A stretch of 64,000 nt of DNA from Tsukamurella ocularis (GTDB lineage Bacteria > Actinomycetota > Actinomycetes > Mycobacteriales > Mycobacteriaceae). The position numbers were made by a program, and so were the translations under genes. How positions within the stretch are numbered: position 1 is the first letter of the stretch; the number at the start of each line of letters is the position of its first letter. The stretch lies in NCBI RefSeq assembly GCF_024807615.1, contig NZ_JANUCJ010000004.1:248001-312000 (forward strand), read 5' to 3'. The notes beneath the pieces were generated by a model. That model ran no database searches, was not told the DNA's origin, and saw only the letters and a list, made by a program, of their open reading frames with translations. This document shows positions 35,004-47,882 of the stretch, in pieces.

Positions 35004-35867
35004 GTGAGTGATCAGCACCCCGCAGTCGGCATCGTCCAGTTCACCTCCGATCGCGGCCTGCCGCCGCAGCGGCTTGCGCCGCTGATCGAGGCCGCGGGCT
35101 TCGCGTCCTACTTCGTGCCGGAGCACGGCCACATCCCCACGCGGCGCGACGCCGCGCATCCGGGGACCGGCACCGCGGAACTCCCCGACGACCGCTACCT
35201 CCGCACCCTCGACCCGTGGACGACGCTGGCGGCCGCCGCCGCGGTGACCGAGCGGATCGAGCTCGCGACCGCCGTCGCTCTGCCCGTCCAGGCCGATCCG
35301 ATCACGCTCGCCAAGACCATCGCCACCGTCGACCACCTCGCCGGCGGGCGGGTCACGCTCGGCGTCGGCTTCGGCTGGAACCTCGACGAGCTCGCGGACC
35401 ACGGCGTGCCCGCGGGCCGGCGCCGGACCATGCTCCGTGAGTACCTCGAAGCGATGCGCGCGCTGTGGCGCGACGAGGAGGCGGAGTACGACGGCGAGTT
35501 CGTCTCCTTCGGGCCGAGCTGGGCGTGGCCCAAGCCGCTGGGGTCGGTGCCCGTTCTCGTCGGTGCGGGAGCCACCGACAAGAACTTCGCGTGGATCGCG
35601 AAGAACGCCGACGGCTGGATCACCACCCCGCAGGACCGGGGGATCACCGACGCCGCACGCCGGCTCGCCGAGGTCTGGCGGGAGCACGGGCGCGACGGTG
35701 CGCCCCGCATCGTCGCGCTCGACGGACGCCCCGACCGGGACCGGCTGGCCCGCTGGGGCGAGGCCGGCGTCACCGACGTCCTGTACCCGGCGGTCGACTC
35801 CGATGAGGCCGCCGCCGGCGAGTACCTCCGACGGCTGGCCGACACCGTCGCGCCCGCCGACGCCTGA
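35004..35867 (+). CDS. LLM-class F420-dependent oxidoreductase
   Basis: A 287-residue luciferase-like TIM-barrel protein of the F420-dependent subgroup. It has YFVPEHGHIP at the N-terminal barrel, ATAVALPVQADPITLAKTIATVDHLAGGRVTLGVGFGWN (positions about 85-125), and LVGAGATDKNFAWIAKNADGWI near the cofactor phosphate site. The start is GTG 35004, with a -10-like TCTACT 6 nt before it. Mycobacteriales use F420 widely, so the cofactor call is reasonable. The substrate is unknown. Confidence 0.82.
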   Translation: MSDQHPAVGIVQFTSDRGLPPQRLAPLIEAAGFASYFVPEHGHIPTRRDAAHPGTGTAELPDDRYLRTLDPWTTLAAAAAVTERIELATAVALPVQADPITLAKTIATVDHLAGGRVTLGVGFGWNLDELADHGVPAGRRRTMLREYLEAMRALWRDEEAEYDGEFVSFGPSWAWPKPLGSVPVLVGAGATDKNFAWIAKNADGWITTPQDRGITDAARRLAEVWREHGRDGAPRIVALDGRPDRDRLARWGEAGVTDVLYPAVDSDEAAAGEYLRRLADTVAPADA

Positions 35868-38054
<2,187 letters not shown>

Positions 38055-38064
38055 GCGCCGGGGT

Positions 38065-38841
38065 ATGAGCGCCTCGCCCGCGGTGGGCCGCGCCCTCGAC
38101 ATCCTGCTGCTCCTGGCCGGGAAGCCGGGACCGGTGTCGGCAGCCGTCCTGGCGCGGGAGCTCGACCTGCCGCGGTCGTCGGTGTACCACATCCTGACGG
38201 TGCTGCAGGACCGCGGCTTCGTGGTGCACCTGCCCGAGCACCAGGGTTACGGCCTCGGCGTCACCGCGTTCGAGATCGGTTCCGCGTACCTACGGCACGC
38301 CCCGCTGGAGCGGCTCGCGCAGCCGATCCTGCACCGGCTGGCGATCCAGCTGGGTCAGGCTGTGCACCTGGGAGTGCTGCACGGCAACGAGACCCTGTAC
38401 CTGCTCAAGGAGCGGCCCTCGTCGGGGCCGGCGGCCGAGGTCTCGCTCATCACCGACGTGGGCGTGCGGCTCCCGGCGCACCTCACCGCCAACGGCCGCG
38501 CCATCCTGGCTGCCCTCCCGGACGCGCAGGTGGCGGCCCTGTACACCCGGTCGTCGACGCTGGTGAGCCGTACCGGGCGAGGCCCGCGCACGCTCGCGGA
38601 GCTGCGCCGCCTCCTCGGCGAGACCCGCGAGCGCGGCTGGGCGGACGAGGTCGAGGACGTGACCGTGGGCCTGCGGTCCGTGGGCGCGGCGGTCTTCGAC
38701 CACAGCGGGCACCCCGTCGCGGCGCTCTCGACCACGTGGCGCCGGCACCTCGCGTTGCCCGAGCCCGGCACCGTCGGGCAGGTCCTGCGAGACGGTGCCG
38801 CCCGCCTCACGGCCAGGATCTCCGGTCGCGCACCGGAGTAA
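38065..38841 (+). CDS. IclR-family regulator, candidate hut regulator
   Basis: A 258-residue IclR protein: N-terminal winged helix (AVGRALDILLLLAG; LDLPRSSVYHILTVLQDRG) and C-terminal effector domain (AHLTANGRAILAALP; VGAAVFDHSGHPVAALS). It starts 10 bp after ligA and lies tail-to-tail with the hutC-type gene. In Corynebacterium resistens the hut genes are controlled by an IclR protein, HutR. A palindrome close to its reported site lies before hutU here, so this gene is a good candidate for the same job. Confidence 0.82.
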   Translation: MSASPAVGRALDILLLLAGKPGPVSAAVLARELDLPRSSVYHILTVLQDRGFVVHLPEHQGYGLGVTAFEIGSAYLRHAPLERLAQPILHRLAIQLGQAVHLGVLHGNETLYLLKERPSSGPAAEVSLITDVGVRLPAHLTANGRAILAALPDAQVAALYTRSSTLVSRTGRGPRTLAELRRLLGETRERGWADEVEDVTVGLRSVGAAVFDHSGHPVAALSTTWRRHLALPEPGTVGQVLRDGAARLTARISGRAPE

Positions 38842-38844
38842 CCT

Positions 38845-39594
38845 TTACGCGTCGAAGACGCCCTCGAGCCGGTACCGCGTGCCGGGGTGCAGGAGCCGGG
38901 CGACCGAGACGACGCGGTCGCGGGACCAGGTGCGCCGCCGAATCATCAGGCCCGCCTCGCTCTCACCGAGCTGCAGCAGACGGCGCTGTTGCGCGGTCGG
39001 CGTGACCGCCTCCACGACGTGCTCGCCGCGCATGAGCGGGGCGATCTCCATCAGGTAGTCGTGCGGGGTGCGGTGGGTGAAGTCCTGACTCAGGTAGTCG
39101 GGGGCCTCGGCGGCGACCACGAGGCGGTCCTCGAGCTGGATCGCGCGCTCGTCCTCGAAGTGCACCAGCACGGAGTGGAAGACGGCTGCGCCCTCGGGAA
39201 CATCGAGATCTGCGGCGGCGCGGGAATCCGCGGATTCCGCTGTCAGGGTGCGCACTTCGGCACGGTGCCGGTGGCCGCGCGCCGCCACCTCGTCGGCGAT
39301 CGAGTGCACCTCGAACAGGGCCGAACTGGCCTTCGGCTTCGCCACGAACGACCCGACGCCGGCAGTGCGAACCACGAGTCCTTCCGCGGTGAGCTCGCGC
39401 AGCGCGCGGTTCACCGTCATCCGGGACAGGCCGAGCGACGTGGCGAGCAGGGTCTCCGCAGGCAACTGCTGGCCCTCGGTCCAGTGCCCGCTGGCGATCT
39501 GCTCCACGACGAGCTCCTTGAGGCGGCGGTACGCCGGTCCGTGGAGCTGCTGCGCACGATAGAGCGACGCGACCTCCGTGTCCGCAATCGTCAC
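38845..39594 (-). CDS. hutC: GntR/HutC-family histidine-utilization repressor
   Basis: A 249-residue GntR regulator. The winged helix ([32 protein letters not shown]) spans roughly residues 44-75. The UTRA ligand domain follows ([36 protein letters not shown]), which in HutC binds urocanate. It starts with GTG behind GAGGAGG and is divergent from hutU. Family and position agree. It is one of two regulators next to this hut block. Confidence 0.87.
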   Translation of the reverse strand: MTIADTEVASLYRAQQLHGPAYRRLKELVVEQIASGHWTEGQQLPAETLLATSLGLSRMTVNRALRELTAEGLVVRTAGVGSFVAKPKASSALFEVHSIADEVAARGHRHRAEVRTLTAESADSRAAADLDVPEGAAVFHSVLVHFEDERAIQLEDRLVVAAEAPDYLSQDFTHRTPHDYLMEIAPLMRGEHVVEAVTPTAQQRRLLQLGESEAGLMIRRRTWSRDRVVSVARLLHPGTRYRLEGVFDA

Positions 39595-39643
39595 CGTCGA
39601 ACCTCCTCGGTGAGCACACTACCCGGCGGACCGTTCCGCAGAT

Positions 39644-39665
39644 GATGTCTCGGATACGAGACGTC
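39644..39665. promoter_or_regulatory. Palindromic operator between hutC and hutU
   Basis: GATGTCTCG-GATA-CGAGACGTC: 9-bp arms with one mismatch. Its core TCTCGGATACGAGA (39648-39661) matches the C. resistens HutR motif TCTGwwATwCCAGA, as I recall it, at 10 of 14 positions. It is about 85 bp before hutU and 50 bp before hutC. Confidence 0.6.
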
Positions 39666-39750
39666 ACGGTGCCGTGCCTGGCCGCAGCGGGTGGACGCCG
39701 TGTGTCATGGATCACGACAGCACTTCCGTCCCCTCGAGAGGACTCGCCCC

Positions 39751-41417
<1,667 letters not shown>

Positions 41418-41418
<1 letters not shown>

Positions 41419-42596
41419 TGTCGCCCGGCTGGACCGTCATCGACGGCATCGGATCGCTCGTCACCAACGACCCCGAGGCGGGGGAGGGGCGGCTCGGGCT
41501 GATCCGCGACGCCGCCGTCGTCATCGGCGACGGTGCCGTCCAGTGGGTCGGCGCGTCGGCCCGCGTCCCCGACGGCGCCGCTGGTGCGCGCATCGACGTC
41601 GACGGCCGCGCAGTGCTGCCGGGATTCGTGGACAGCCACTCGCACACTGTCTTCGGCGGCGACCGGGCGGAGGAGTTCGCGGCCCGGATGACCGGAGCCG
41701 CGTACGGCGCCGGCGGCATCCGCACCACGATCGCCGCGACCCGCGCGGCCTCCGACGAGGCGTTGTCGGCGAACGCCGCCCGGCTCGCGGCCGAGGCGCG
41801 GGCGCAGGGCACGACCACGCTGGAGATCAAGACCGGGTACGGCCAGACGGTGCGCGACGAGTCGCGCAGCCTCGACGTCGCGTCGGGGGTGTCCGAGGAG
41901 GTGACGCTGCTCGCCGCGCACGTCGCGCCGCCCGAGTACGCAGGGCGGCAGGACGATTACGTCGCGATGGTGATGGACGAGATGATTCCGGCGTGCGCGG
42001 CGCGCGCTAAGTGGATCGACGTCTTCTGCGAGGAGGGCGCTTTCACGGAGGAGCAGTCCCGGGCGGTGCTGACGGCGGGCATGGCTGCGGGGCTGGTGCC
42101 GCGTGTGCACGGCAACCAGCTCTCCTACGGCGCGGGCGTGCGCCTCGCCGTGGAACTGGGCGCCGCGTCCGTGGACCACGTCACGTACACCACCGACGCC
42201 GACGTCGAGGCCCTCGCCGGCGGCAGCACCGTCGCCACGCTGCTGCCGGGCGCGGACTTCAGCACGCGCAACAAGTACCCCGACGCGCGGGCTCTGCTCG
42301 ACGCGGGCGTGACGGTCGCCCTGGCGGCGGACTGCAACCCGGGCACGAGCTACACCACGAGCATCCCGTTCTGCATCGCGCTCGCCGTGCGGGAGATGCA
42401 CATGAGCCCCGACGAGGCGGTGTGGGCCGCGACCGCCGGCGGCGCTGCCGCGTTGCGGCGCACCGATGTCGGCGCGCTCCGCGTCGGCATGCGGGCCGAC
42501 CTGACGGTGCTCGACGCCCCGTCGCACCTGCATCTGGCCTACCGGCCCGGCGTGCCACTGGTGTCCCGGGTGTTCTCGGCCGGAGTCGAGCGATGA
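41418..42596 (+). CDS. hutI: Imidazolonepropionase
   Basis: A 392-residue amidohydrolase that opens the imidazolone ring to formiminoglutamate. Metal-site marks are [13 protein letters not shown] (HxH), the His in [12 protein letters not shown], the His in [10 protein letters not shown] and the Asp in [10 protein letters not shown]. The start ATG overlaps the hutU stop by one base, and its own stop overlaps hutG as ATGA. Confidence 0.95.
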
Positions 42597-43525
42597 CGGA
42601 CCGGGCACCGTCGGCCTGGACGGGACGCGACGACGGTCCCGGCCGGGAGCACCTTCGCTGGCACTCGGCGATGGCATCCGGGCCGGTCCCGGGCGCGACC
42701 GCGCTGATCGGCTTCGCCAGCGATGCCGGCGTGGTGCGCAACCTCGGGCGGCCCGGCGCCGCCGCGGGCCCGGCCGCGCTGCGTGGCGCCCTCGGAACGC
42801 TCGCGCTCGCTGCGAATCTGGAGGTCACGGACCTCGGCGACGTGGTCGTGACCGGCGACGACGACCTCGAGGCGGGACAGGCACGGCTCGGCGCGGCGGT
42901 GACGTCCGTGCTCGACGACGGTGGCCTCCCCGTCGTCCTCGGCGGCGGCCACGAGGTCGCCTACGGCAGCTACCTGGGCATCGCGGACTCGCGCGCCGTC
43001 GCCGACGGCGCGCGCCTCGGCGTCCTGAACCTGGACGCGCACTTCGATCTTCGCGCCGCGCCGCGGCCCAGCTCCGGGACCCCGTTCCGGCAGATGGCGC
43101 TCGCCGAGGACGCCGCGGGGCGGCGGCTGGACTACGCCGTCGTGGGCATCTCGCAGCCGGGCAACACCCGCGCGCTGTTCGACGAGGCCGAGCGCCTCGG
43201 CGTGCGCTACCTCCTCGACGACGAGTGCGGCGTGCTGTCGATGCCCGCCGTGGAGCGGTTCGTGCAGGAGTTCCTCGGCGGGATCGACGCGCTGTACCTA
43301 ACCATCGACCTCGACGTGCTGCCGGCGGCCGTCGCCCCCGGCGTCTCCGCGCCTGCGGGCCTGGGTGTTCCGCTCGAGGTGATCTCGCGGGTGTGCGATG
43401 TGGCGGCGGCGAGCGGCAAGCTCCGCCTTCTCGATATTGCCGAGCTCAACCCGTCCCTGGACGTCGACAACCGCACGGCTCGCACGGCGGCCCGACTCAT
43501 CCATCGCATCGTCACCCGCCGCTGA
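42593..43525 (+). CDS. hutG: Formimidoylglutamase
   Basis: A 310-residue ureohydrolase (arginase fold) that hydrolyses N-formimidoyl-glutamate to glutamate and formamide. The binuclear Mn ligands are seen in [14 protein letters not shown] and [10 protein letters not shown] pathway ending with this enzyme needs no separate formiminoglutamate deiminase. ATGA overlap couples it to hutI. A hairpin (43543-43584) and the palindrome-rich region follow its stop. Confidence 0.93.
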   Translation: MTDRAPSAWTGRDDGPGREHLRWHSAMASGPVPGATALIGFASDAGVVRNLGRPGAAAGPAALRGALGTLALAANLEVTDLGDVVVTGDDDLEAGQARLGAAVTSVLDDGGLPVVLGGGHEVAYGSYLGIADSRAVADGARLGVLNLDAHFDLRAAPRPSSGTPFRQMALAEDAAGRRLDYAVVGISQPGNTRALFDEAERLGVRYLLDDECGVLSMPAVERFVQEFLGGIDALYLTIDLDVLPAAVAPGVSAPAGLGVPLEVISRVCDVAAASGKLRLLDIAELNPSLDVDNRTARTAARLIHRIVTRR

Positions 43526-43542
43526 GAGCGGGCGTTCAGCGA

Positions 43543-43584
43543 GCTGTCGCGCTCCGTGCTGGTGCGGTGGTCGATCGCGACAGC
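43543..43584. terminator. Hairpin after hutG (copy A leader)
   Basis: GCTGTCGCG (43543-43551) and CGCGACAGC (43576-43584) are exact complements with a 24-nt loop, just past the hutG stop. It could end hutG transcription; it also abuts the first palindrome. Confidence 0.45.
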
Positions 43585-43603
43585 CATGCGACGCGCGCAT
43601 GGC
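43583..43603. repeat. Palindrome 1 (type I, copy A)
   Basis: Arms GCCATGCG and CGCATGGC, loop ACGCG. Core ATGCGACGCGCGCAT at 43586-43600. Confidence 0.7.
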
Positions 43604-43634
43604 GTGAAAGGTACTGTTCAGAGGCTGTTTCACT

Positions 43635-43669
43635 GAGTGAGGCTATGTGCCAGGCGCATAGCCTCACTC
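43635..43669. repeat. Palindrome 2 (type II, copy A)
   Basis: Perfect 13-bp arms GAGTGAGGCTATG and CATAGCCTCACTC, 9-nt loop. Core ATGTGCCAGGCGCAT at 43645-43659, exactly 59 bp after the core of palindrome 1. Confidence 0.75.
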
Positions 43670-43864
43670 GCGCGTGTCGCGGATCTCGCCCGCAGCGGTA
43701 GTCGTCCCCCGCGCCGCACCGATTCCCCCGTACGGCGTTTCGTCCCCCGCCGCACGACGCGCGTCCGGTGGGGGCTCGGCCGTCCCCTGCGCGGCGCGGA
43801 TTCGCCATCGAACGCCGCCTCTCCCACGCTGAACGCCGGGTTTCCCTGACGTACGCCTGCTCGC

Positions 43865-43884
43865 GCGAGGCGGCGGCGCCTCGC
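43865..43884. repeat. GC hairpin leading copy B
   Basis: GCGAGGCG and CGCCTCGC, exact 8-bp arms with a 4-nt loop, 10 bp before palindrome 3. Counterpart in position to the hairpin before palindrome 1. Confidence 0.5.
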
Positions 43885-43894
43885 CGCAGACGTA

Positions 43895-43923
43895 TGGGGC
43901 CATGCGCCGCGCGCATGGCCCCA
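43895..43923. repeat. Palindrome 3 (type I, copy B)
   Basis: Perfect 13-bp arms TGGGGCCATGCGC and GCGCATGGCCCCA around the 3-nt loop CGC. Core ATGCGCCGCGCGCAT at 43902-43916. The strongest stem in the window. Confidence 0.78.
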
Positions 43924-43957
43924 CCGCTGATTCACGCCTCTCACCGGCGAAGACGTA

Positions 43958-43978
43958 GGTATGTGCCGTGCGCATACC
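43958..43978. repeat. Palindrome 4 (type II, copy B)
   Basis: GGTATGTGC and GCGCATACC, 8 of 9 paired plus one T-G, loop CGT. Core ATGTGCCGTGCGCAT at 43961-43975, again exactly 59 bp after the preceding type-I core. Confidence 0.72.
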
Positions 43979-44062
43979 GATCGGCAGCGACGACCGGTGC
44001 CGCCGAAGCGCCGCAACCGCCGTGCCCCGCTCCGCCGCGCCCTCCGGGCCGAGGCCGCCGGC

Positions 44063-45598
44063 TCAGGCCAGCTCGCCCGCGACCTGCTCCGCGGCGGCCA
44101 CGAGCGAGCCGGAAGCGGCGAGCTCGACGACGGCCTCGATCTCCGGGGCGAGGTAGCGGTCCGTACCGGGACCCTCGACGCGGCTGCGGATGAGATCGCG
44201 GACGGCGCCGGTCGCGGCGGCGGGCTGCAGCGGCGCGCGCATGTCGATGGCACGGGCCGCGGTCAGCGCCTCGATCGCCAGCACACGGCTGAGGCCGTCG
44301 ATCGCGCGACGCAGCTTCCGCGCGCCGGACCAACCCATCGAGACGTGGTCCTCCTGCATCGCGGAGGAGGGGATCGAGTCCACCGACGACGGTGCCGCGA
44401 GCCGCTTGAGCTCGGAGACGATCGCCGCCTGCGTGTACTGCGCGATCATGTGGCCCGAGTCGACGCCGGGATCGTCCGCGAGGAACGGGTTCAGCCCGTG
44501 GTTGCGTGCCTTGTCCAAGAACCGGTCCGTGCGCCGCTCGCTCATGGATGCCACGTCGGCGGCGACGATGGCGAGGAAGTCGAGCACGTAGGCGACGGGT
44601 GCGCCGTGGAAGTTGCCGTTCGACTCCACCCGGCCGTCGAGGGTGATGACGGGGTTGTCCACCGCGGCGGCCAGCTCGTACCCGGCCACGGTCTCGGCGT
44701 GCGCGACGGTGTCGCGGGCGGCGCCGGTGACAATCGGGGCGCAGCGCAGCGAGTAGGCGTCCTGCACCACGGTGGTGTCCTCGCGGTGGCTCGCGACGAT
44801 CGGTGAGCCGTCGAGCAGGCGCGTCATGTTCGCGGCCGCTACGGCCTGGCCGGGCTGCGGCCGCAGGGCCTGCAGGTCGGCGGCGAAGACCCGGTTGGTG
44901 CCCATGAGGCCCTCCACGCTCATCGCCGCGGTGATATCGGCGAGCTTGAGGAGGCCGCGCAGGTCGTGGCAGGCCATGACCAGCATGCCGAGCATGCCGT
45001 CGGTGCCATTGATGAGGGCGAGGCCCTCCTTCTCCTCCAGCACCACGGGCTCGATGCCGGCGGCGGCCAGGGCCTCCGCGGCGGGGGCGAGCGCACCGTC
45101 GGACGTACGGACCGTGCCCTCGCCGATCACCGCGAGCGCGCAGTGCGCCAGCGGCGCGAGGTCGCCCGAGCAGCCCAGGCTGCCGTACTCGTGCACGACA
45201 GGGGTGATGCCGGCGGTGAGCAGCGCTGCGTAGGCCTTCGCGACCTCGGGGCGGACGCCGGTGCGGGCGGTGGCCAGCGTCGAGAGGCGCAGCAGCATGA
45301 GGCCGCGGATCACCTCGCGCTCGACCTCGGGCCCGGAGCCGGCGGCATGCGAGCGGATCAGGCTGCGCTGCAACTGCTTGCGCAGCTCGGTAGGAATGTG
45401 CCGGGTGGCGAGCGCGCCGAAGCCGGTGGAGACGCCGTAGACGGGCTCCGGGCTGTCGGCGAGCGCGCGGATGTGCGCGCGGGTCGCGGCCATCGCGTCC
45501 AGCGACTCCTGCGACAGCTCCACGGCGGCGCCTTCGCGGGCGACCCGTAGGACGTCCTCGGGGCTGACGGGGCCGAGGCCGACGGTGACGGTGCTCAT
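44063..45598 (-). CDS. hutH: Histidine ammonia-lyase with a Cys-Ser-Gly MIO triad
   Basis: A 511-residue HAL that deaminates histidine to urocanate. The electrophilic MIO group normally forms from Ala-Ser-Gly; here the loop reads YGSLGCSGDLAPLAHC, giving C143-S144-G145. The catalytic Ser is kept, and from memory CSG occurs in other actinobacterial HutH, so activity is expected. Other family parts (VYGVSTGFGALA, INGTDGML, QEDHVSMGW) are intact. Its ATG overlaps the permease stop (TGATG); it is convergent with hutG, separated by the palindrome region. Confidence 0.94.
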   Translation of the reverse strand: MSTVTVGLGPVSPEDVLRVAREGAAVELSQESLDAMAATRAHIRALADSPEPVYGVSTGFGALATRHIPTELRKQLQRSLIRSHAAGSGPEVEREVIRGLMLLRLSTLATARTGVRPEVAKAYAALLTAGITPVVHEYGSLGCSGDLAPLAHCALAVIGEGTVRTSDGALAPAAEALAAAGIEPVVLEEKEGLALINGTDGMLGMLVMACHDLRGLLKLADITAAMSVEGLMGTNRVFAADLQALRPQPGQAVAAANMTRLLDGSPIVASHREDTTVVQDAYSLRCAPIVTGAARDTVAHAETVAGYELAAAVDNPVITLDGRVESNGNFHGAPVAYVLDFLAIVAADVASMSERRTDRFLDKARNHGLNPFLADDPGVDSGHMIAQYTQAAIVSELKRLAAPSSVDSIPSSAMQEDHVSMGWSGARKLRRAIDGLSRVLAIEALTAARAIDMRAPLQPAAATGAVRDLIRSRVEGPGTDRYLAPEIEAVVELAASGSLVAAAEQVAGELA

Positions 45599-46974
45599 CA
45601 GATCTTCTCCATTTCGATCTTCGGGGTGCGGGGGAGGAGGCCGAACGCGACGGCCAGAATGACCAGCCAGGCCGCGCCGACGTAGAGGGCGACACGGGTG
45701 TCCGCGTGGAACCCGAGGAGGACGGTGACGAAGACGAGGAAGGCCATCGTGATCAGCTGGCCGTAGGGCCACAGCGGCACGGGGAACTTCAGGCCGGCCT
45801 CCTGTTCGGGCGTCATCGAGCGGCGCGCCTTGTACTGCGCGGCCAGGATCATCAGCCAGACGAAGATGGTGGCGAAGGTGGCGATCGAGGCGATCACCGC
45901 GAAGACGTTCTCCGGGATCAGCCAGTTCAGGACGACGCCCACCAGCAGCGCGCCGGCCATGATGACCACGGTGAGATACGGGACACCGTTCCGCGAGACC
46001 TTGGTCAGGGCCTGCGGCGCCTGCCCGCGCTGCGCCATGCCGTAGAGCATGCGGCCGGCGCCGAAGACGTCGCTGTTGATCGCGGAGAGTGCCGCGGTGA
46101 TGACGACGACGTTGAGCACCGCTGCCGCGGGGCCGACGCCCAGGGCCTCGAAGATCTGCACGAAGGGGCTGCGGTCCTTGGTGATCTCATTCCACGGGAT
46201 GATCGCCATGATTACCGCGAGGGTGAGTACGTAGAACAGCAGGATGCGGATCGGCACCGTGTTGACGGCGCGGGGGATGGTCTTCTCCGGATCCTTCGCC
46301 TCCCCGGCGGTGATGCCGATGATCTCGCTGCCGCCGAAGGCGAAGATGACGATGGCGAAACAGCCCAGAAAGCCGCCGAGACCGGTGGCGAAGAAACCGC
46401 CGTTCGACCACAGGTTGGACACGCCCTGCGAGGTGTCGTGCAGTCCGAAGCCGAAGATGAGGACGGCGATGCCGCCGCCGATCATCGCGATGATCGCCGC
46501 GATCTTGATCAGGGTGAACCAGAACTCGAGCTCGCCGAAGGTCTTGACGCCCACCAGGTTCACGGCGGCGATGAAGAAGATGATCGACAGCACCCAGATC
46601 CAGCGCGGCACGTCGGGGAACCAGAATCCCATGTACACGCCGAACGCCGTGACGTCGGCGAGCGCCACCACGATCATCTCGAAGATGTAGGTCCACCCCG
46701 TCATGAAGCCCGCGAGCGGGCCGAGGTTCGCGGAGGCGAACTCGCCGAACGAGCCGGCAACGGGATTGCGGACGGCGAGTTCGCCGAGGGCGCGCAGCAC
46801 GATGTAGATCGCCGCGCCGCCGATGATGTACGCGACGAGGACCGCGGGGCCGGCCGACTGAATGGCCGACGCGGAGCCGTAGAACAGGCCGGTGCCGATG
46901 GCGGAGCCGAGGGCGATGAAGCGGATGTGGCGCGCGGACAGGCCGCGGACCAGGGTGGAGCCGAGGTCGCTCAC
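45598..46974 (-). CDS. hutT: APC-family amino acid permease, probable histidine transporter
   Basis: A 458-residue permease of the amino-acid transporter (AAT) group with 12 hydrophobic helices. It shows [67 protein letters not shown] (the family signature) and PYLTVV. It is translationally coupled to hutH and has a palindrome related to HutC sites upstream, so histidine (or urocanate) is the likely substrate. The symbol is inferred from context. Confidence 0.85.
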   Translation of the reverse strand: MSDLGSTLVRGLSARHIRFIALGSAIGTGLFYGSASAIQSAGPAVLVAYIIGGAAIYIVLRALGELAVRNPVAGSFGEFASANLGPLAGFMTGWTYIFEMIVVALADVTAFGVYMGFWFPDVPRWIWVLSIIFFIAAVNLVGVKTFGELEFWFTLIKIAAIIAMIGGGIAVLIFGFGLHDTSQGVSNLWSNGGFFATGLGGFLGCFAIVIFAFGGSEIIGITAGEAKDPEKTIPRAVNTVPIRILLFYVLTLAVIMAIIPWNEITKDRSPFVQIFEALGVGPAAAVLNVVVITAALSAINSDVFGAGRMLYGMAQRGQAPQALTKVSRNGVPYLTVVIMAGALLVGVVLNWLIPENVFAVIASIATFATIFVWLMILAAQYKARRSMTPEQEAGLKFPVPLWPYGQLITMAFLVFVTVLLGFHADTRVALYVGAAWLVILAVAFGLLPRTPKIEMEKI

Positions 46975-47024
46975 GGGGACTCCTTAACGGGCGAGCGGAG
47001 GTGTGTGGCGAATCACACCTGATA

Positions 47025-47044
47025 TGTATAGCGCTGTCTATACA
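47025..47044. promoter_or_regulatory. Palindrome upstream of the permease-hutH operon
   Basis: TGTATAG and CTATACA, perfect 7-bp arms 6 bp apart, 51 bp before the permease start. The inner TGTCTATACA is close to the TGTA-N2-TACA form reported for HutC. A likely HutC site. Confidence 0.55.
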
Positions 47045-47087
47045 AATCTGCAAGACCTTGACCGGTGCGGATCCGGCAGCGCTGTAC

Positions 47088-47741
47088 TTAGCGGACCAGA
47101 ACCGTCGCCACGATGCCCGCGAGGTAGCCCAGTCGCGCCACCTCGGACGGGCGGAAGTCGGGGCCTCCCGGGCGTCCGACGAGGACCACCTTGCCGATCG
47201 CGCCGAGCGGCGCGGCGGCCAGCTTGGTATCCAGCTGCTGCCAGGCCTGCGGCACCCAGTCGGCCTCGGCGTCGAGTTCGACGGGCCCGCCGAGCGGCAG
47301 GAAGTCGAGATGCTCGGGCGGTGTCTCCGGCAGGCCCGACGAGCCGAAGATGGGCCACGGTGTGTCCGCGGCGTTGCTCAGCACCGCGCACCAGCCCACC
47401 CGCAGCACGCGCGGCACCTGATCCGCCAGCATCTGCAGCTGGTCGTGCCCGGCCCCCGCCACGTGATCGATGAGCTCGAGCTCACGGTGGGTGTCCAGCA
47501 CGTCGGCGTACGGGCGGATCGAGTCGACCGTGATCCCTTCGAGGGACTCCGCCGCCGTGATCAGCGTGTCCGGGAGCGACTGCGGTCCGAGGTCCACGAC
47601 GATGTCGTCGACCGCGAAGCCCTCGCCGCGCTCCACGACGTCGAGCGAGAGGATGTCGGCGCCCACTGAGCCGAGGGCCACGGCCAGGGAGCCGAGGCTG
47701 CCGGGACGGTCGGTGAGGCGGACACGCAGGAGGTAGGACAC
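47088..47741 (-). CDS. ACT-domain protein (Rv3013 type)
   Basis: A 217-residue protein with two ACT-like units: YLLRVRLTDRPGSLGSLAVALGSVGADILSLDV-type first domain (residues 3-75), then a second region containing WCAVLSNAADTPWPIFGSSG. ACT domains bind amino acids. In M. tuberculosis the homologue lies between ligA and gatC on the opposite strand, as here; here the hut block separates it from ligA. No enzyme domain is attached, so a sensory role is inferred. Confidence 0.8.
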   Translation of the reverse strand: MSYLLRVRLTDRPGSLGSLAVALGSVGADILSLDVVERGEGFAVDDIVVDLGPQSLPDTLITAAESLEGITVDSIRPYADVLDTHRELELIDHVAGAGHDQLQMLADQVPRVLRVGWCAVLSNAADTPWPIFGSSGLPETPPEHLDFLPLGGPVELDAEADWVPQAWQQLDTKLAAAPLGAIGKVVLVGRPGGPDFRPSEVARLGYLAGIVATVLVR

Positions 47742-47882
47742 GCCTCCGATTGTGGCACCCGGCCCCGCGTCGCGCTGATCCTGCCCGGTCTCGCAGGGTG
47801 TCTCCGCGCACCGAGACGGACGTCGGCAAGATCACACCGCCCCGGTTGGTGTCCCGGAGCTTCCGCCTCGACACTGGTACGC

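Larger units (their letters stand above)
43526..44062. other. Gene-free region holding a duplicated palindromic element
   Basis: These 537 bp separate the convergent ends of hutG and hutH and contain no credible gene. Two copies of the same arrangement are present: a GC hairpin, a type-I palindrome (core ATGCGMCGCGCGCAT) and, exactly 59 bp on, a type-II palindrome (core ATGTGCCNNGCGCAT). Copy A is at 43543-43669 and copy B at 43865-43978. The flanking arms differ between copies yet remain complementary, so the folded shape is what is conserved. It may be a small mobile palindromic repeat, an RNA or a protein-binding array. Confidence 0.6.

Noticed and set aside
43630-44253. Leftward frame through the palindrome region (207 codons)
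   Set aside because: Crosses several perfect palindromes, overlaps hutH in another frame and has no recognisable content. The repeated Met-Arg-x-x-His starts it shows are only the palindrome core being read.
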